In this document: piece by piece, positions 19,273 through 27,291 of the stretch
How the letters are laid out: every line of letters begins with the position of its first letter
How positions within the stretch are numbered: the stretch's first letter is position 1
Origin: Bacteroidota bacterium
GTDB lineage: Bacteria; Bacteroidota; Bacteroidia; UKL13-3
NCBI GenBank assembly: GCA_947477885.1
Contig: CANJUD010000002.1
Span: forward strand, 62,001 to 126,000
Direction of reading: 5' to 3'
Length of the DNA: 64,000 bases
Position numbers and translations under genes: made by a program
The notes under the pieces: model-generated
What the model was told of the DNA's origin: nothing
What the model saw: the letters and a program-made list of their open reading frames with translations, nothing else
Databases searched by the model: none

Positions 19273-20229
19273 TTAAGCCGCAGGTTTCAAGTGGGCTGCG
19301 GGTTTCAGTGGCATGATATGATAATCTTGTTGGGCCATTTCTTCTATGTGATTGAAAGCCATCAACATTTTTTCGAAGATATCGTTCTTGCTGAAGTTGT
19401 TCATCAAACTATAATAGTAACGGTCTGAATCTGGAGCATTGAGTGGGTGCCAATGTTGTCCTTTTATTTCGGTTACCAAACTGCTGGGTTGTAATATTTC
19501 TTGATTTTCGAAATCGACACAGATGCAGGTGGTATTGCTTTGCGATGAATAGCTTTCGTATTTTTCTACAAACAATACTTTCCCTTTTGAAGCATATACA
19601 GGAATCATACTTTCTTTCAAAGAATTGAACTGTAAACTGTCGGCAAAATCGAGATACTCTTGCAAATAATTAAGGTCGAATTTCTCCAAGCGATTCAACA
19701 TCATTTGGCGGGCATCGCCACTGCTGTATCCGGCAAGTGCTACATTCTTCAATATATATGAATCTTTGCTGCAAGTGCGAAGTTCGTTTAATACATTTTG
19801 TGCTGAATCTGCATTTTTCAAAAACACTTGATTATATACAAACTCATTATAACTGTGGCGACCAATTCCCAAATCTGCAAGCACATCATTAGCTTCGTAA
19901 CCATATAATAATGCTTCGTCTAAATAGCTAACATCGCTACGCAAGAATTCGTTCAAATAACTTTTATATTCTTTATCAAGGCGAGCCATGAGTTGGTGCA
20001 CTTCATCTTCGCCCATTAAGTATACTTCTTCCCAAGGTAGCAAATCCAAATTGGGTCCGCTGGTGGGCAGGTGATAGCGGCGTATAATACGCTCACTCAA
20101 AATAATAGATTCTTCGAAAAGTTCGATACTGTGCAGGTCGGTCATACGGTCGAACTGGATTCCTTCGCGGGCAAATAATTCTTTCAATACATTGCAATAG
20201 CGGGTGATTAAATCAAATGTGGTTGTCAT
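19273..20229 (-). CDS. Conserved-looking hypothetical protein, 318 aa
   Basis: Start chosen at ATG 20229 (MTTTFDLITRYCNVLKELFA) because a CACCTTTGC promoter-like box lies about 35 nt upstream within the longer frame. The protein is soluble and mainly helical, with no signal peptide or recognised motif; acidic and tyrosine-rich segments alternate (DEVHQLMARLDKEYKSYLNE). The C-terminus carries a short direct repeat, LKPAAHLKPAA. It is divergently transcribed from a WYL-domain regulator with only 78 nt between start codons, so it is a plausible regulatory target. Function unknown. Confidence 0.7.
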   Translation of the reverse strand: MTTTFDLITRYCNVLKELFAREGIQFDRMTDLHSIELFEESIILSERIIRRYHLPTSGPNLDLLPWEEVYLMGEDEVHQLMARLDKEYKSYLNEFLRSDVSYLDEALLYGYEANDVLADLGIGRHSYNEFVYNQVFLKNADSAQNVLNELRTCSKDSYILKNVALAGYSSGDARQMMLNRLEKFDLNYLQEYLDFADSLQFNSLKESMIPVYASKGKVLFVEKYESYSSQSNTTCICVDFENQEILQPSSLVTEIKGQHWHPLNAPDSDRYYYSLMNNFSKNDIFEKMLMAFNHIEEMAQQDYHIMPLKPAAHLKPAA

Positions 20230-20295
20230 ATTAGTATTTTTTAATTGGTTGGTTAATGATGCAAAGGTGCTGTGCATTTTTGACAACTTGTGTCG

Positions 20296-20303
20296 TAGAT
20301 TTG
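20296..20303 (+). promoter_or_regulatory. -7 box TAGATTTG, 4 nt before the WYL regulator ATG
   Basis: TAGATTTG-CAGC-ATG. With the usual spacing the first transcribed base would be the A of the start codon, that is, a leaderless mRNA. The same 78-bp spacer holds the promoter of the divergent gene. Confidence 0.55.
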
Positions 20304-20307
20304 CAGC

Positions 20308-21201
20308 ATGCCTCCACAACAAAAAATTCTTCGTGTATTCAAGTTAATCAGCCACTTAAAATCGGATAGCCGCAAAACAGTGGGCGAACTTGCCAAACTC
20401 ATGGAAACCACAGAACGCAGTATCTACAGGTACTTCGGGCTGTTGGACGAAATTGGTTTCGCTATCGACAAAGATTTTGAAAACCGTTTCTTCATCCAAA
20501 TGTGGGACGACCAAGATAATCCCGTTCAAGAATTTTCGCTCGACGAATCTAAGCTTCTGAGTGATATGCTTAAGTCGACCAAGCACCCTTTAAAAAGTTC
20601 TTTGCTTGAAAAAATACATACACGAGGTGAGTTGCCAGGTATGGCAAAAAACATCGTGAAAGCCAAATCAGCAAAGACTATATCTACTCTTACCAAAGCA
20701 ATGGAACTGCACAAACAGGTTATATTAAAGAAGTACCACTCAGCCCGCTCCAATACATTAACTGACCGCACCGTAGAGCCTGTTTGCTTCACCGATAACT
20801 ATATGAGTATTGTAGCTTTTGAGCCCGCCAACAAAGACAATCGCCACTTTAAAATAGACCGCATCGCTGAAGTAGAACTCACCGACAAGACTTGGAAACA
20901 TGAAGCCAAACACGAAAAACCGCAAGTAGATTTGTTCGGCATGGGTGGCAATAAAGAAACCGAAGTATATATAACAATGGGACACAAAGCCTATCTATTA
21001 TTTATAGAAGAAATCCCCAATGGCAAAAACTATATAACAAAAAAAGGAACTAAATATATATTACAATGCAAAATATATGACCCTAAAGGAATCGTTCGTT
21101 TCTTGGCGGGTGTGGTGGATGATATTATAGATGTGGAACCAGTCGTAGTAAAAAAAGCGTTGTATAAACATTTAGAGAATGGAACAAAGAAAATGGAATG
21201 A
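20308..21201 (+). CDS. HTH/WYL-domain transcriptional regulator
   Basis: 297 residues. An N-terminal winged helix-turn-helix (residues about 5-60; RVFKLISHLKSDSRKTVGEL, TERSIYRYFGLLDEIG) precedes a WYL-type ligand/nucleic acid-sensing domain (about 130-225; LKKYHSARSNTLTDRTVEP, YMSIVAFEPANKDNRHFKID RIAEVELTD split). The WYL triad is degenerate here (YMSIVAFE). A WCX-like C-terminal segment follows. Such regulators respond to nucleotides or DNA damage or control accessory systems. Its divergent neighbour at 19273-20229 is the likely target. The stop is followed by three GTTGnGn heptamers. Confidence 0.8.
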   Translation: MPPQQKILRVFKLISHLKSDSRKTVGELAKLMETTERSIYRYFGLLDEIGFAIDKDFENRFFIQMWDDQDNPVQEFSLDESKLLSDMLKSTKHPLKSSLLEKIHTRGELPGMAKNIVKAKSAKTISTLTKAMELHKQVILKKYHSARSNTLTDRTVEPVCFTDNYMSIVAFEPANKDNRHFKIDRIAEVELTDKTWKHEAKHEKPQVDLFGMGGNKETEVYITMGHKAYLLFIEEIPNGKNYITKKGTKYILQCKIYDPKGIVRFLAGVVDDIIDVEPVVVKKALYKHLENGTKKME

Positions 21202-21206
21202 GAAAA

Positions 21207-21227
21207 GTTGCGAGTTGTGGGTTGTAA
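21207..21227. repeat. Short heptamer array (GTTGCGA, GTTGTGG, GTTGTAA)
   Basis: Three 7-bp units start 5 nt after the stop of the WYL regulator and run into GCCCATTGG. This is the weakest member of the heptamer family and is reported because period and position agree with the others. Confidence 0.4.
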
Positions 21228-21329
21228 GCCCATTGGTGATGCATGCTCACAGATTATACAAATATCATTGTAAATAATTATACAAATCGAATTGTGTAAA
21301 TTTGGAACCCCAAAATTACGTTGTAAATA

Positions 21330-21791
21330 TTATAATACTTCTAGAATAGTATAAACCCTATCATTAAATTTAATTTTATCGCCTGTATGTTTCCCCATCA
21401 TTATCTGAGCAAGCGGTGCGGTAAGTGAAACGGCAAAGTATATAGTTCCCTCAATATCGAATTTGCCTGCTCCGATAGCTATATAATAGTTGCCAATATC
21501 TGTAATAACCAAACTTCCGGTTGCTACTTTTTTACCTGTAATTTCAGGATTTATTTTTAATAGTATTTGTTGCAGTTTATTGGCTTCTTTCATTTGCGTA
21601 CCCAATTTTTCTTGCTCGAAATGCATCATGGCTCTAGTAGTTTCATACTTATCGCCCATCGAGCTTTTTGTATCTTCAGTAGATGCTTCGCGTGCATTGT
21701 TCACAGCCAATTGTATAGTGGCAATACGCTGCTCAATATAGATTTTGCAGCAATTATATATTTGTATTTTACGGTTTAATTGGGAGTCCAT
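21330..21791 (-). CDS. GreA/GreB-like transcription factor
   Basis: 153 residues. The N-terminal half is a predicted antiparallel coiled coil (IEQRIATIQLAVNNAREAST, DKYETTRAMMHFEQEKLGTQ) and the C-terminal half resembles the Gre FKBP-like domain (IAIGAGKFDIEGTIYFAVSL, TAPLAQIMMGKHTGDKIKFN). Gre factors enter the RNA polymerase secondary channel and stimulate transcript cleavage; Bacteroidota carry short divergent forms of this shape. The start codon lies 23 nt inside the end of the upstream gene, so translation is probably coupled. It could have a role other than transcript cleavage. Confidence 0.7.
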   Translation of the reverse strand: MDSQLNRKIQIYNCCKIYIEQRIATIQLAVNNAREASTEDTKSSMGDKYETTRAMMHFEQEKLGTQMKEANKLQQILLKINPEITGKKVATGSLVITDIGNYYIAIGAGKFDIEGTIYFAVSLTAPLAQIMMGKHTGDKIKFNDRVYTILEVL

Positions 21792-23145
21792 TTTCTTCTT
21801 CGCCTTTCATTGCCTTTTCTGTGTCAGGCATACGCAGGTATTTATATCTATCAAACGGAAAATGTTGTTTCCCTTGTATTCTTTTCCATGCTTCAAAGGT
21901 CATAGAATCCCAGTGTAGCAATGAAGATCGGTATTGGTAAATCTGGAAACTATTATGAGAAATAAATACAAACACAAATACAAACATCAGCCATGATTTC
22001 TTTTTTAATTTAGCGATACAGGTATCAAAAAAAGCTGCCAATGGGAATATCCAAAATGCAAAAGATTCGACATACGCACGCAAACTATAGCTACCGCCAT
22101 ACCACCAGCACCACCAACTGCTCACCATATATATAGCTACAACAGTATATATTATAATAGCCAAAAAACCAGTTTGCACCTTTTTTTTCAAAAAGAAAAA
22201 GCCTATAAATGCAAACAGCATAATGGGCGTATATATAAACAAACCTTTACGGAAACTGATAAATGTGCTTAGTATATGTGGATTGTTAAAAAAGAATTTC
22301 TCATCGCCATAGGAATAAAAAAACCAATCTCCTGTTACATATTTCCAATATGCCAATTGAGGAATATAGACTGCGAATGCGAGTATGCCCATCAGGATTA
22401 GTTTCGGTATATTTTTCCACCAAAACAAAAATCTTTGTCTCAAACTTTGCCAAGTGGTAACCCCCCATAGTGCTGGGATAATTACTATAATAATATTTGA
22501 GGGTCGCACCAATACACACAAGCCTGCCAAAAGCCCCATTATTGTGATGGTACGCCAACTGGGTTTTTGATAGAACCTGATTGTTAATTCGAGCATCAAA
22601 GTGAACAAGAACAAACTATAGGCATGGCCCAACATTCCTTCCATAGTAGTATAATAGTACAAGTTGGTAGAAAGCCCAATTGCCAGGATGGCCAACGCCA
22701 CTGCCCCACTGCTGAAAAACCGAGTGAGCAATCGTGATGATAACCACAAGCCCAATAGACAATAAAATATACTGCTAAGTCCTAACCAAAACTGATAGGG
22801 CACGCTCCATCCATCGGTAACATCGCCTGTAATGATAGCATGCACATGCCCGATAAAAAAGAAGGGACTATATAATACCGCCATCCCCATGCTTGTTTTT
22901 TGTACACGGGCACCATTTTCAGATTTTACCCAAAAATAGTTATGCTCTTTATACATATTGGAATCAACAAACTGGAAGGTTAGATCGTGGTGAATAAAAT
23001 AGGCGGGCAGATAGCTATAATAAGCTTTCATATCCCAAATAATCAAATTTTTCTTTTTGTATTCACCAATATTGAGGTAAGTCCAAAGCCATACAATTGC
23101 TACTACAGCAAGAGCTAGGCGAATATATAAGGGTTTTGATTGCAT
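21769..23145 (-). CDS. Multi-pass membrane protein, glycosyltransferase 39/PMT-like
   Basis: 458 residues with about ten transmembrane helices separated by short loops. An acidic residue and aromatic cluster in the first loop (LIIWDMKAYYSYLPAYFIHH) and the membrane pattern resemble GT-C glycosyltransferases and related hypothetical proteins common in Bacteroidota. The C-terminal tail (YKYLRMPDTEKAMKGEEENG) is soluble. It overlaps the Gre-like gene by 23 nt. A -7 box (TATATTTG, 23159-23166, minus) lies 13 nt before the ATG. The substrate is unknown; assignment as a glycosyltransferase is tentative. Confidence 0.7.
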   Translation of the reverse strand: MQSKPLYIRLALAVVAIVWLWTYLNIGEYKKKNLIIWDMKAYYSYLPAYFIHHDLTFQFVDSNMYKEHNYFWVKSENGARVQKTSMGMAVLYSPFFFIGHVHAIITGDVTDGWSVPYQFWLGLSSIFYCLLGLWLSSRLLTRFFSSGAVALAILAIGLSTNLYYYTTMEGMLGHAYSLFLFTLMLELTIRFYQKPSWRTITIMGLLAGLCVLVRPSNIIIVIIPALWGVTTWQSLRQRFLFWWKNIPKLILMGILAFAVYIPQLAYWKYVTGDWFFYSYGDEKFFFNNPHILSTFISFRKGLFIYTPIMLFAFIGFFFLKKKVQTGFLAIIIYTVVAIYMVSSWWCWWYGGSYSLRAYVESFAFWIFPLAAFFDTCIAKLKKKSWLMFVFVFVFISHNSFQIYQYRSSLLHWDSMTFEAWKRIQGKQHFPFDRYKYLRMPDTEKAMKGEEENGLPIKP

Positions 23146-23201
23146 GGGGTTAGGTGTGCAAATATATGATTGTCTTTCCTTAAATTAATAAAAACAAAAC
23201 A

Positions 23202-23223
23202 GCCCAATCAGTTTTGATTGGGC
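23202..23223 (-). terminator. Rho-independent terminator
   Basis: GCCCAATCA-gttt-TGATTGGGC is a perfect 9-bp stem. On the minus strand it is followed by TGTTTTGTTTTTA, so it ends transcription from the Rossmann-fold gene upstream of the membrane protein gene. Confidence 0.75.
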
Positions 23224-23380
23224 GTTCTACCTAAAAAAATGACCATAATAATTTTTGAAACTGATTGTGGTTTTATAAAATTCACAATCAACTCAAAATC
23301 AACACCTAATCCGATATGAAAATATCCAACTGTGCGCTAAAGCACATTAAAAAAATGGATATTTAAATGTGTATTGTATA

Positions 23381-24043
23381 TTATTTTTTAGATAAATTTA
23401 TAATATCTTTCACTTCCAAAATAGACTTGTCATAGCCTTTTGCTGCGGCATTTATCATAGCCAAACCCAGCTCACTCAATGTGGACACAAAACTGGGGAA
23501 AAAAGTACGCCACATAGGATACATCCAAGAAACATATTTATAATATTTTAAAGTATTTTTCATTCCCTTAGTTGGCTGCATATATCCGGGACGAAACATA
23601 TAAGTTTTTTTGAATGGTAGTTTCATCAAATCATTTTCTGTTTTTCCTTTTACTCTTGCCCACATACTTCTGCCCTTTTCGCTACTATCAGTATGGGCTC
23701 CCGATATATAACAGAAAGTCATATCGGTATTTAAACGCGAAAGTGTTTGAGCCACATGCATAGTTAAAGTATATGATAACTTTGTATAAGTTTCTTCGTT
23801 CATTCCAATGGAACTCACACCCAAGCAGAAGAAACAGGCATTATAATTTTGCAATTGATTTTCTATGGAAGAAAAATCAAAAAAATCAGCGTGAATAATT
23901 TCTTTTAGTTTGGGATGGCTACTGCCGCAATTCTTTCTGTTTATTACTAATACTTGCTCCACATCCTCATGCAAAAGGCAATAGTACAATACACCCTCGC
24001 CTACCATGCCTGTAGTTCCAGTAATTATTACTCTTATTTTCAT
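23381..24043 (-). CDS. NAD(P)-binding Rossmann-fold protein (atypical SDR)
   Basis: 220 residues from ATG 24043 (MKIRVIITGTTGMVGEGVLY); the longer frame with an N-terminal CKSQRIYY extension is rejected because a TATCTTTG box (24073-24080) lies there. The dinucleotide-binding G-x-x-G-x-x-G is TGTTGMVGEG (residues 8-17). Later segments (FCYISGAHTDSSEKGRSMW, FKKTYMFRPGYMQPTKG) match the extended/atypical SDR group of HTATIP2/oxidoreductase type. The catalytic Tyr-x3-Lys is not obvious, so it may bind NAD(P)H without classic SDR chemistry. Substrate unknown. Confidence 0.8.
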   Translation of the reverse strand: MKIRVIITGTTGMVGEGVLYYCLLHEDVEQVLVINRKNCGSSHPKLKEIIHADFFDFSSIENQLQNYNACFFCLGVSSIGMNEETYTKLSYTLTMHVAQTLSRLNTDMTFCYISGAHTDSSEKGRSMWARVKGKTENDLMKLPFKKTYMFRPGYMQPTKGMKNTLKYYKYVSWMYPMWRTFFPSFVSTLSELGLAMINAAAKGYDKSILEVKDIINLSKK

Positions 24044-24072
24044 ATAATATATCCTTTGGCTTTTGCACACTG

Positions 24073-24080
24073 CAAAGATA
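24073..24080 (-). promoter_or_regulatory. -7 box TATCTTTG for the Rossmann protein gene
   Basis: Perfect TAnnTTTG on the minus strand, 29 nt before the chosen ATG. Confidence 0.55.
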
Positions 24081-24224
24081 TTTGCACCTAATCATTTCTG
24101 CGGTCTACAAAAAAATTTGTGCAAGGGTATTTTCCAAGCAATATAAATGCCTGATATTTAACATGTTAATAAATAATAAAAGGGTATTCCATTTGTTTAT
24201 GTAGGTTAATTGGGCATTATCCCC

Positions 24225-24232
24225 TAATTTTG
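24225..24232 (+). promoter_or_regulatory. -7 box TAATTTTG for the cold-shock gene
   Basis: Perfect TAnnTTTG, 30 nt upstream of the ATG, giving a leader of about 25 nt. The leader is much shorter than the long cold-responsive leader of E. coli cspA. Confidence 0.55.
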
Positions 24233-24262
24233 TAGCTTAAACTCAATAAATTAAATTTTTAA

Positions 24263-24457
24263 ATGAAACAAGGTAAAGTTAAATTTTTCAACTCCGATAA
24301 AGGATTTGGATTCATCTGTGACAACGAAACAGGACAAGACATTTTTGTCCACACTTCAGGCTTAATTGACACTATCCGCGAAGGCGATAATGTTAGTTTT
24401 GAAGTTGAAGAAGGTAAGAGAGGACTAAACGCAGTTAAGGTTAGCATTGCTTCCTAA
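24263..24457 (+). CDS. Cold-shock domain protein
   Basis: 64 residues, a single OB-fold cold-shock domain. RNP1 is KGFGFIC (about 13-19) and RNP2 is DIFVHTS (about 28-34). Such proteins bind single-stranded RNA or DNA and melt mRNA structure. The gene is monocistronic, with its own promoter (24225) and a strong terminator (24481-24513). Confidence 0.95.
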   Translation: MKQGKVKFFNSDKGFGFICDNETGQDIFVHTSGLIDTIREGDNVSFEVEEGKRGLNAVKVSIAS

Positions 24458-24480
24458 ATAGTTTTTTTACTTAAAAGAAA

Positions 24481-24513
24481 AATCCGTTCATTAATTTGAA
24501 CGGATTTTTTTTT
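24481..24513 (+). terminator. Rho-independent terminator of the cold-shock gene
   Basis: AATCCGTTCA-ttaatt-TGAACGGATT is a perfect 10-bp stem followed by at least seven T, 23 nt after the stop. Confidence 0.9.
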
Positions 24514-24522
24514 CGTTTTTTT

Positions 24523-24575
24523 AAGAGGGATAAGGACCATGCGGCGTCAGCCTCCTTACTCCTTGCTCCTTACTA
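24523..24575. repeat. Heptamer-repeat island H (AAGGAGT family)
   Basis: AAGAGGG, ATAAGGA, then the core CCATGCGGC-GTCAGC (24537-24550), then CTCCTTA, CTCCTTG, CTCCTTA, CTATTCC. Reverse-complemented, the core GCTGACGCCGCATGG equals that of island G at 13.5 kb. The stop codon of the DUF1028 gene (24573-24575) falls in the last unit. Confidence 0.75.
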
Positions 24576-25568
24576 TTCCTTTACAATTTTTCCAGTCCCT
24601 ATTTTCAAATCGCCTTTATAAAAATTAATAAAATATAACCCACTATTTAATTTATATAAGTCGAGGTCGAAGGAATAGGAATGTATATATTTGCTGATGA
24701 GCACTTGACCTAATAAACCTAGAACTTCCACTTTGTTTGGTTTAATATTATTTAGATTAATAGATATAATACCTTCTGTTGGGTTTGGAGTTATCGATAT
24801 TTCTAAAGGAGTATTATATTCATTTTGTATAATACCTACTGTTGCTTTCCAAGTATTATATTTAGTTTGTAATTTATCTATAGGATCATTACCTGCAGTA
24901 GTGGCAGCGATATTCAAATCTACATATATATTATTGATTGAATCAGCGGGTTTGGCAACTCGCAAAAATGCTGACAAGGAACTGGTACCATTGGGTTTAC
25001 AGCGTGTATCGGCTCCTACTACTTTTGCACCTTGTAATGCGGCCATCAATTTATCGGCAAGAGATCCTTTGGTTTTGTTAAACCCATTTTCCATTGAGTC
25101 TAATATTTGTTGCCCCAGCAGAATATTTCCTTGAATAGAATAATTGGGACCAATATTATGATTCTTATAATCATTGCACTGCGAGCCTGTAAAAGCCGCA
25201 CTTCGTGGGTGACCATTATTATAATCAACTACACCATATTGACGAATGCTAGAATCAAATTCTGCATCGTTAGCCATGAGCCAATTTAATATAGCTTGTG
25301 GACTGTAACCAGCCAACATTTTAGCATGTGCATTTGCCTGATTGGTGAGATTATGAAACGCCTGTGTATGCATAGCACCCTTGCCGGGAATAAGATCACT
25401 AATAATCTTTGCACCAGGAGTTCCTGGCCATATAATACTATCGCCACAAGTAGCACCCGCACTGCCTATTTCGCCTGTAATGGAATCGACTGCGACGATA
25501 GAAAATGTGTGTTGGGATTTGCCCATAAAGGGAAAAATGAATAACCAGAATAGTATATATATTTTCAT
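24573..25568 (-). CDS. DUF1028 (Ntn-hydrolase-like) protein with T9SS sorting domain
   Basis: 331 residues. A signal peptide (residues 1-18) is followed by the DUF1028 domain (about 19-225; HTFSIVAVDSITGEIGSAGA, QAFHNLTNQANAHAKMLAGY, AAFTGSQC), related to Ntn hydrolases. A C-terminal T9SS type A sorting domain (about 255-331; ISITPNPTEGIISINLNNIK ... GLYFINFYKG) directs secretion to the cell surface. The enzymatic substrate is unknown. A -7 box TATATTTG (25592-25599, minus) lies 23 nt upstream of the ATG. The stop codon comes from heptamer island H. Confidence 0.88.
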   Translation of the reverse strand: MKIYILFWLFIFPFMGKSQHTFSIVAVDSITGEIGSAGATCGDSIIWPGTPGAKIISDLIPGKGAMHTQAFHNLTNQANAHAKMLAGYSPQAILNWLMANDAEFDSSIRQYGVVDYNNGHPRSAAFTGSQCNDYKNHNIGPNYSIQGNILLGQQILDSMENGFNKTKGSLADKLMAALQGAKVVGADTRCKPNGTSSLSAFLRVAKPADSINNIYVDLNIAATTAGNDPIDKLQTKYNTWKATVGIIQNEYNTPLEISITPNPTEGIISINLNNIKPNKVEVLGLLGQVLISKYIHSYSFDLDLYKLNSGLYFINFYKGDLKIGTGKIVKE

Positions 25569-25662
25569 AGCGGATAATTTTATTTACTGGGCAAATATAG
25601 TAGTTTGAATCAATGATTTTTACATTCTGATATTTAATTGTTTCTTTTATATTTGTCAATTA

Positions 25663-26197
25663 TTTCTCACAGAACACACAGATTTTCAGAGAACATAAAT
25701 AATAAATTAAAAACGAAAAATAAAATCATGGAACTTGATGCCATCACTTATGAAATCAGAAAAGCAATTTTTGAGGTTCACAAAACACTAGGCCTGGGCT
25801 AGTTTGAAAGTGTTTATGAGCAAGCATTACTTTATGAATTAAATCTCCTCGGATTAAAGGCTCAAACGCAAGTTGGGCTTCCAGTAATTTATAAAGGGCG
25901 TTAACTAGAAATGGGATTTCGTATTGATATCTTGCTAGAAGATAATGTAATAATTGAAATAAAATCTACTGAAACATTGTTGAACGTTCACAAAAAACAA
26001 TTAAATACCTACTTAAAACTATCAGGTAAAAAACTAGGTGTACTTGTAAATTTCAATGTGAATGTATTCGTAAACAAAGAAAATTTAATTCGAATAATTA
26101 ACTAATTTGATCAAAACATAATCTCTCACAGATAGCAAAGATAAATTCAGAAAAATATCTATGCATTCACCGCGGCGAATGTGTGTTCTGTGAGAAA
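25663..26197. repeat. 18-bp perfect inverted repeats flanking the GxxExxY pseudogene
   Basis: TTTCTCACAGAACACACA at 25663-25680 and its exact reverse complement TGTGTGTTCTGTGAGAAA at 26180-26197 bracket the GxxExxY locus (535 bp in all). Further partial matches (TCTCACAGA at 26123, CAGAGAACA at 25687) occur just inside. No target-site duplication was recognised with confidence. The arrangement resembles a small mobile unit with terminal inverted repeats. Confidence 0.75.
25728..26105 (+). pseudogene. GxxExxY-family nuclease-like protein, two in-frame stops
   Basis: From ATG 25728 the frame reads MELDAITYEIRKAIFEVHKT, then LGLG, TAG at 25800-25802, FESVYEQALLYELNLLGLKA, TAA at 25902-25904, then [20 protein letters not shown] to a stop at 26103-26105. 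Together this is one complete GxxExxY protein of about 125 residues in a single frame. The PD-(D/E)xK-type core (D in [10 protein letters not shown]-x-K in IIEIKS) is kept. Two nonsense codons make it a pseudogene; the last 64 codons (ATG 25911) are still open. The family's role is unknown. It is enclosed by inverted repeats. Confidence 0.85.
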
Positions 26198-26210
26198 AAA
26201 ATATGATTTA

Positions 26211-26990
26211 TTACACTCCCCTAGTGGGGCCGTTCTTTCTATAATCAGTTAACTGATGGGGTGATTTGGAAACTGCTTTGGAAACTTGCACCAACTGCTT
26301 TCTGCCAAGTTCCAAATTCACCTTACTCTGCACGCTGGCATACTCATTCATGCTCTTCACCGTTTCGCTAAACTTGGATGAAATATTATATAAGAATCCA
26401 AGTATCTCCGCTTTTTCTTTTTCAGTGCTTGCCTCGATAAATGAATTCAAAGCTTTACGCAGGTGTGCCGATTTCGATTTCAATGTATACGAAATTAAAT
26501 ATGTATAATTGGCAAGTCGGTTGTTTTGGTCTGTTATAATTTCGTTGTTGCGGATTAACTCCTGCTCCTTTATTTTAGTTTGTGTTATATCGGTAACATG
26601 TACAAAAAATCCTTTAACAACTCCATTTACTTTATCGGCAGTATAGGTTGTAATAGAATGATGCGTGGCTCCCGATTTACATAAAGTTTCTTGTTCGAAA
26701 ACTTGTGTTTTGCCTTTTAATACCTCTTTTAAATGAGGCAGATTATTATCATATAATGAGCCGAGAAATTCTTTCATCAGCATTTTGTCTATCAAATCTT
26801 TATGGGCTCTTCCGTGCCATTTCACATAAGCAATATTCGCAAATCGACAGATTTCATCTCTGTCCCAATAAGCTACCATAGCACTTACTTGATTTACCAC
26901 TTGCAAACCAAATTCATTTTGTTTCCCATCTTGGGAATTGTCTTCTAAAAAATCACCTTTCTTCTTGAGACTTTGTTCCATATTTTTCAT
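26211..26990 (-). CDS. PAS-domain protein with degenerate histidine-kinase DHp segment
   Basis: 259 residues. A PAS domain (about 28-140; VSAMVAYWDRDEICRFANIA, FFVHVTDITQTKIKEQE) is followed by a helical segment (about 145-235; NNRLANYTYLISYTLKSKSA HL split) that aligns with the DHp helix of Bacteroidota sensor kinases, usually NxRLxNFAxIVSHNLRSH. The phospho-accepting His is replaced by Tyr (ISYTLKSK) and there is no HATPase domain. It is therefore unlikely to be an active kinase and may be a decayed kinase or a sensory adaptor that still dimerises. Promoter-like TACTTTTG lies near 27110-27120 on the minus strand. Confidence 0.8.
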   Translation of the reverse strand: MKNMEQSLKKKGDFLEDNSQDGKQNEFGLQVVNQVSAMVAYWDRDEICRFANIAYVKWHGRAHKDLIDKMLMKEFLGSLYDNNLPHLKEVLKGKTQVFEQETLCKSGATHHSITTYTADKVNGVVKGFFVHVTDITQTKIKEQELIRNNEIITDQNNRLANYTYLISYTLKSKSAHLRKALNSFIEASTEKEKAEILGFLYNISSKFSETVKSMNEYASVQSKVNLELGRKQLVQVSKAVSKSPHQLTDYRKNGPTRGV

Positions 26991-27173
26991 TTATATATAT
27001 TTTTTTTATAGGTATAAACAAACTTTACTATGATATATGATAATACCTCCTATTTTGGCATCCATTCTTTATCAATGTAAAACTTGCTATATACTTTATG
27101 TGTAAATAACAATGCAAAAGTAGCCTAGTACATTACTATGGAATAATGATACACGTCACGTAAAAGAGATAAG

Positions 27174-27291
27174 AGTAATCAGTAATCAGTGGTTAGTAGT
27201 CAGTGGTTAGTGCCATTCGGCAGATAACCGATAACAGGCTACATATAACAAGTGGGTAAGCATGAGCGTTACTGACCACTGATTACTAACG
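27174..27291. repeat. Heptamer-repeat island B
   Basis: Left arm AGTAATC, AGTAATC, AGTGGTT, AGTAGTC, AGTGGTT; core AGTGCCATTCGGC at 27209-27221; a second word type AGATAAC, CGATAAC, AGGCTAC, ATATAAC (27222-27249); a unique segment; right arm ACTGACC, ACTGATT, ACTAACG (27271-27291). Its reverse complement matches island C at 38.8 kb, including CACTTGTTAT and GTTATCTGCCGAATGGCAC. The stop of the YdeI-like pseudogene lies in the right arm. Confidence 0.85.

Noticed and set aside
25728-26105. Stop codon reassignment or recoding in the GxxExxY frame
   Set aside because: Both TAG and TAA would need to be read through, while TAG, TAA and TGA all end normal genes nearby; a pseudogene is simpler.
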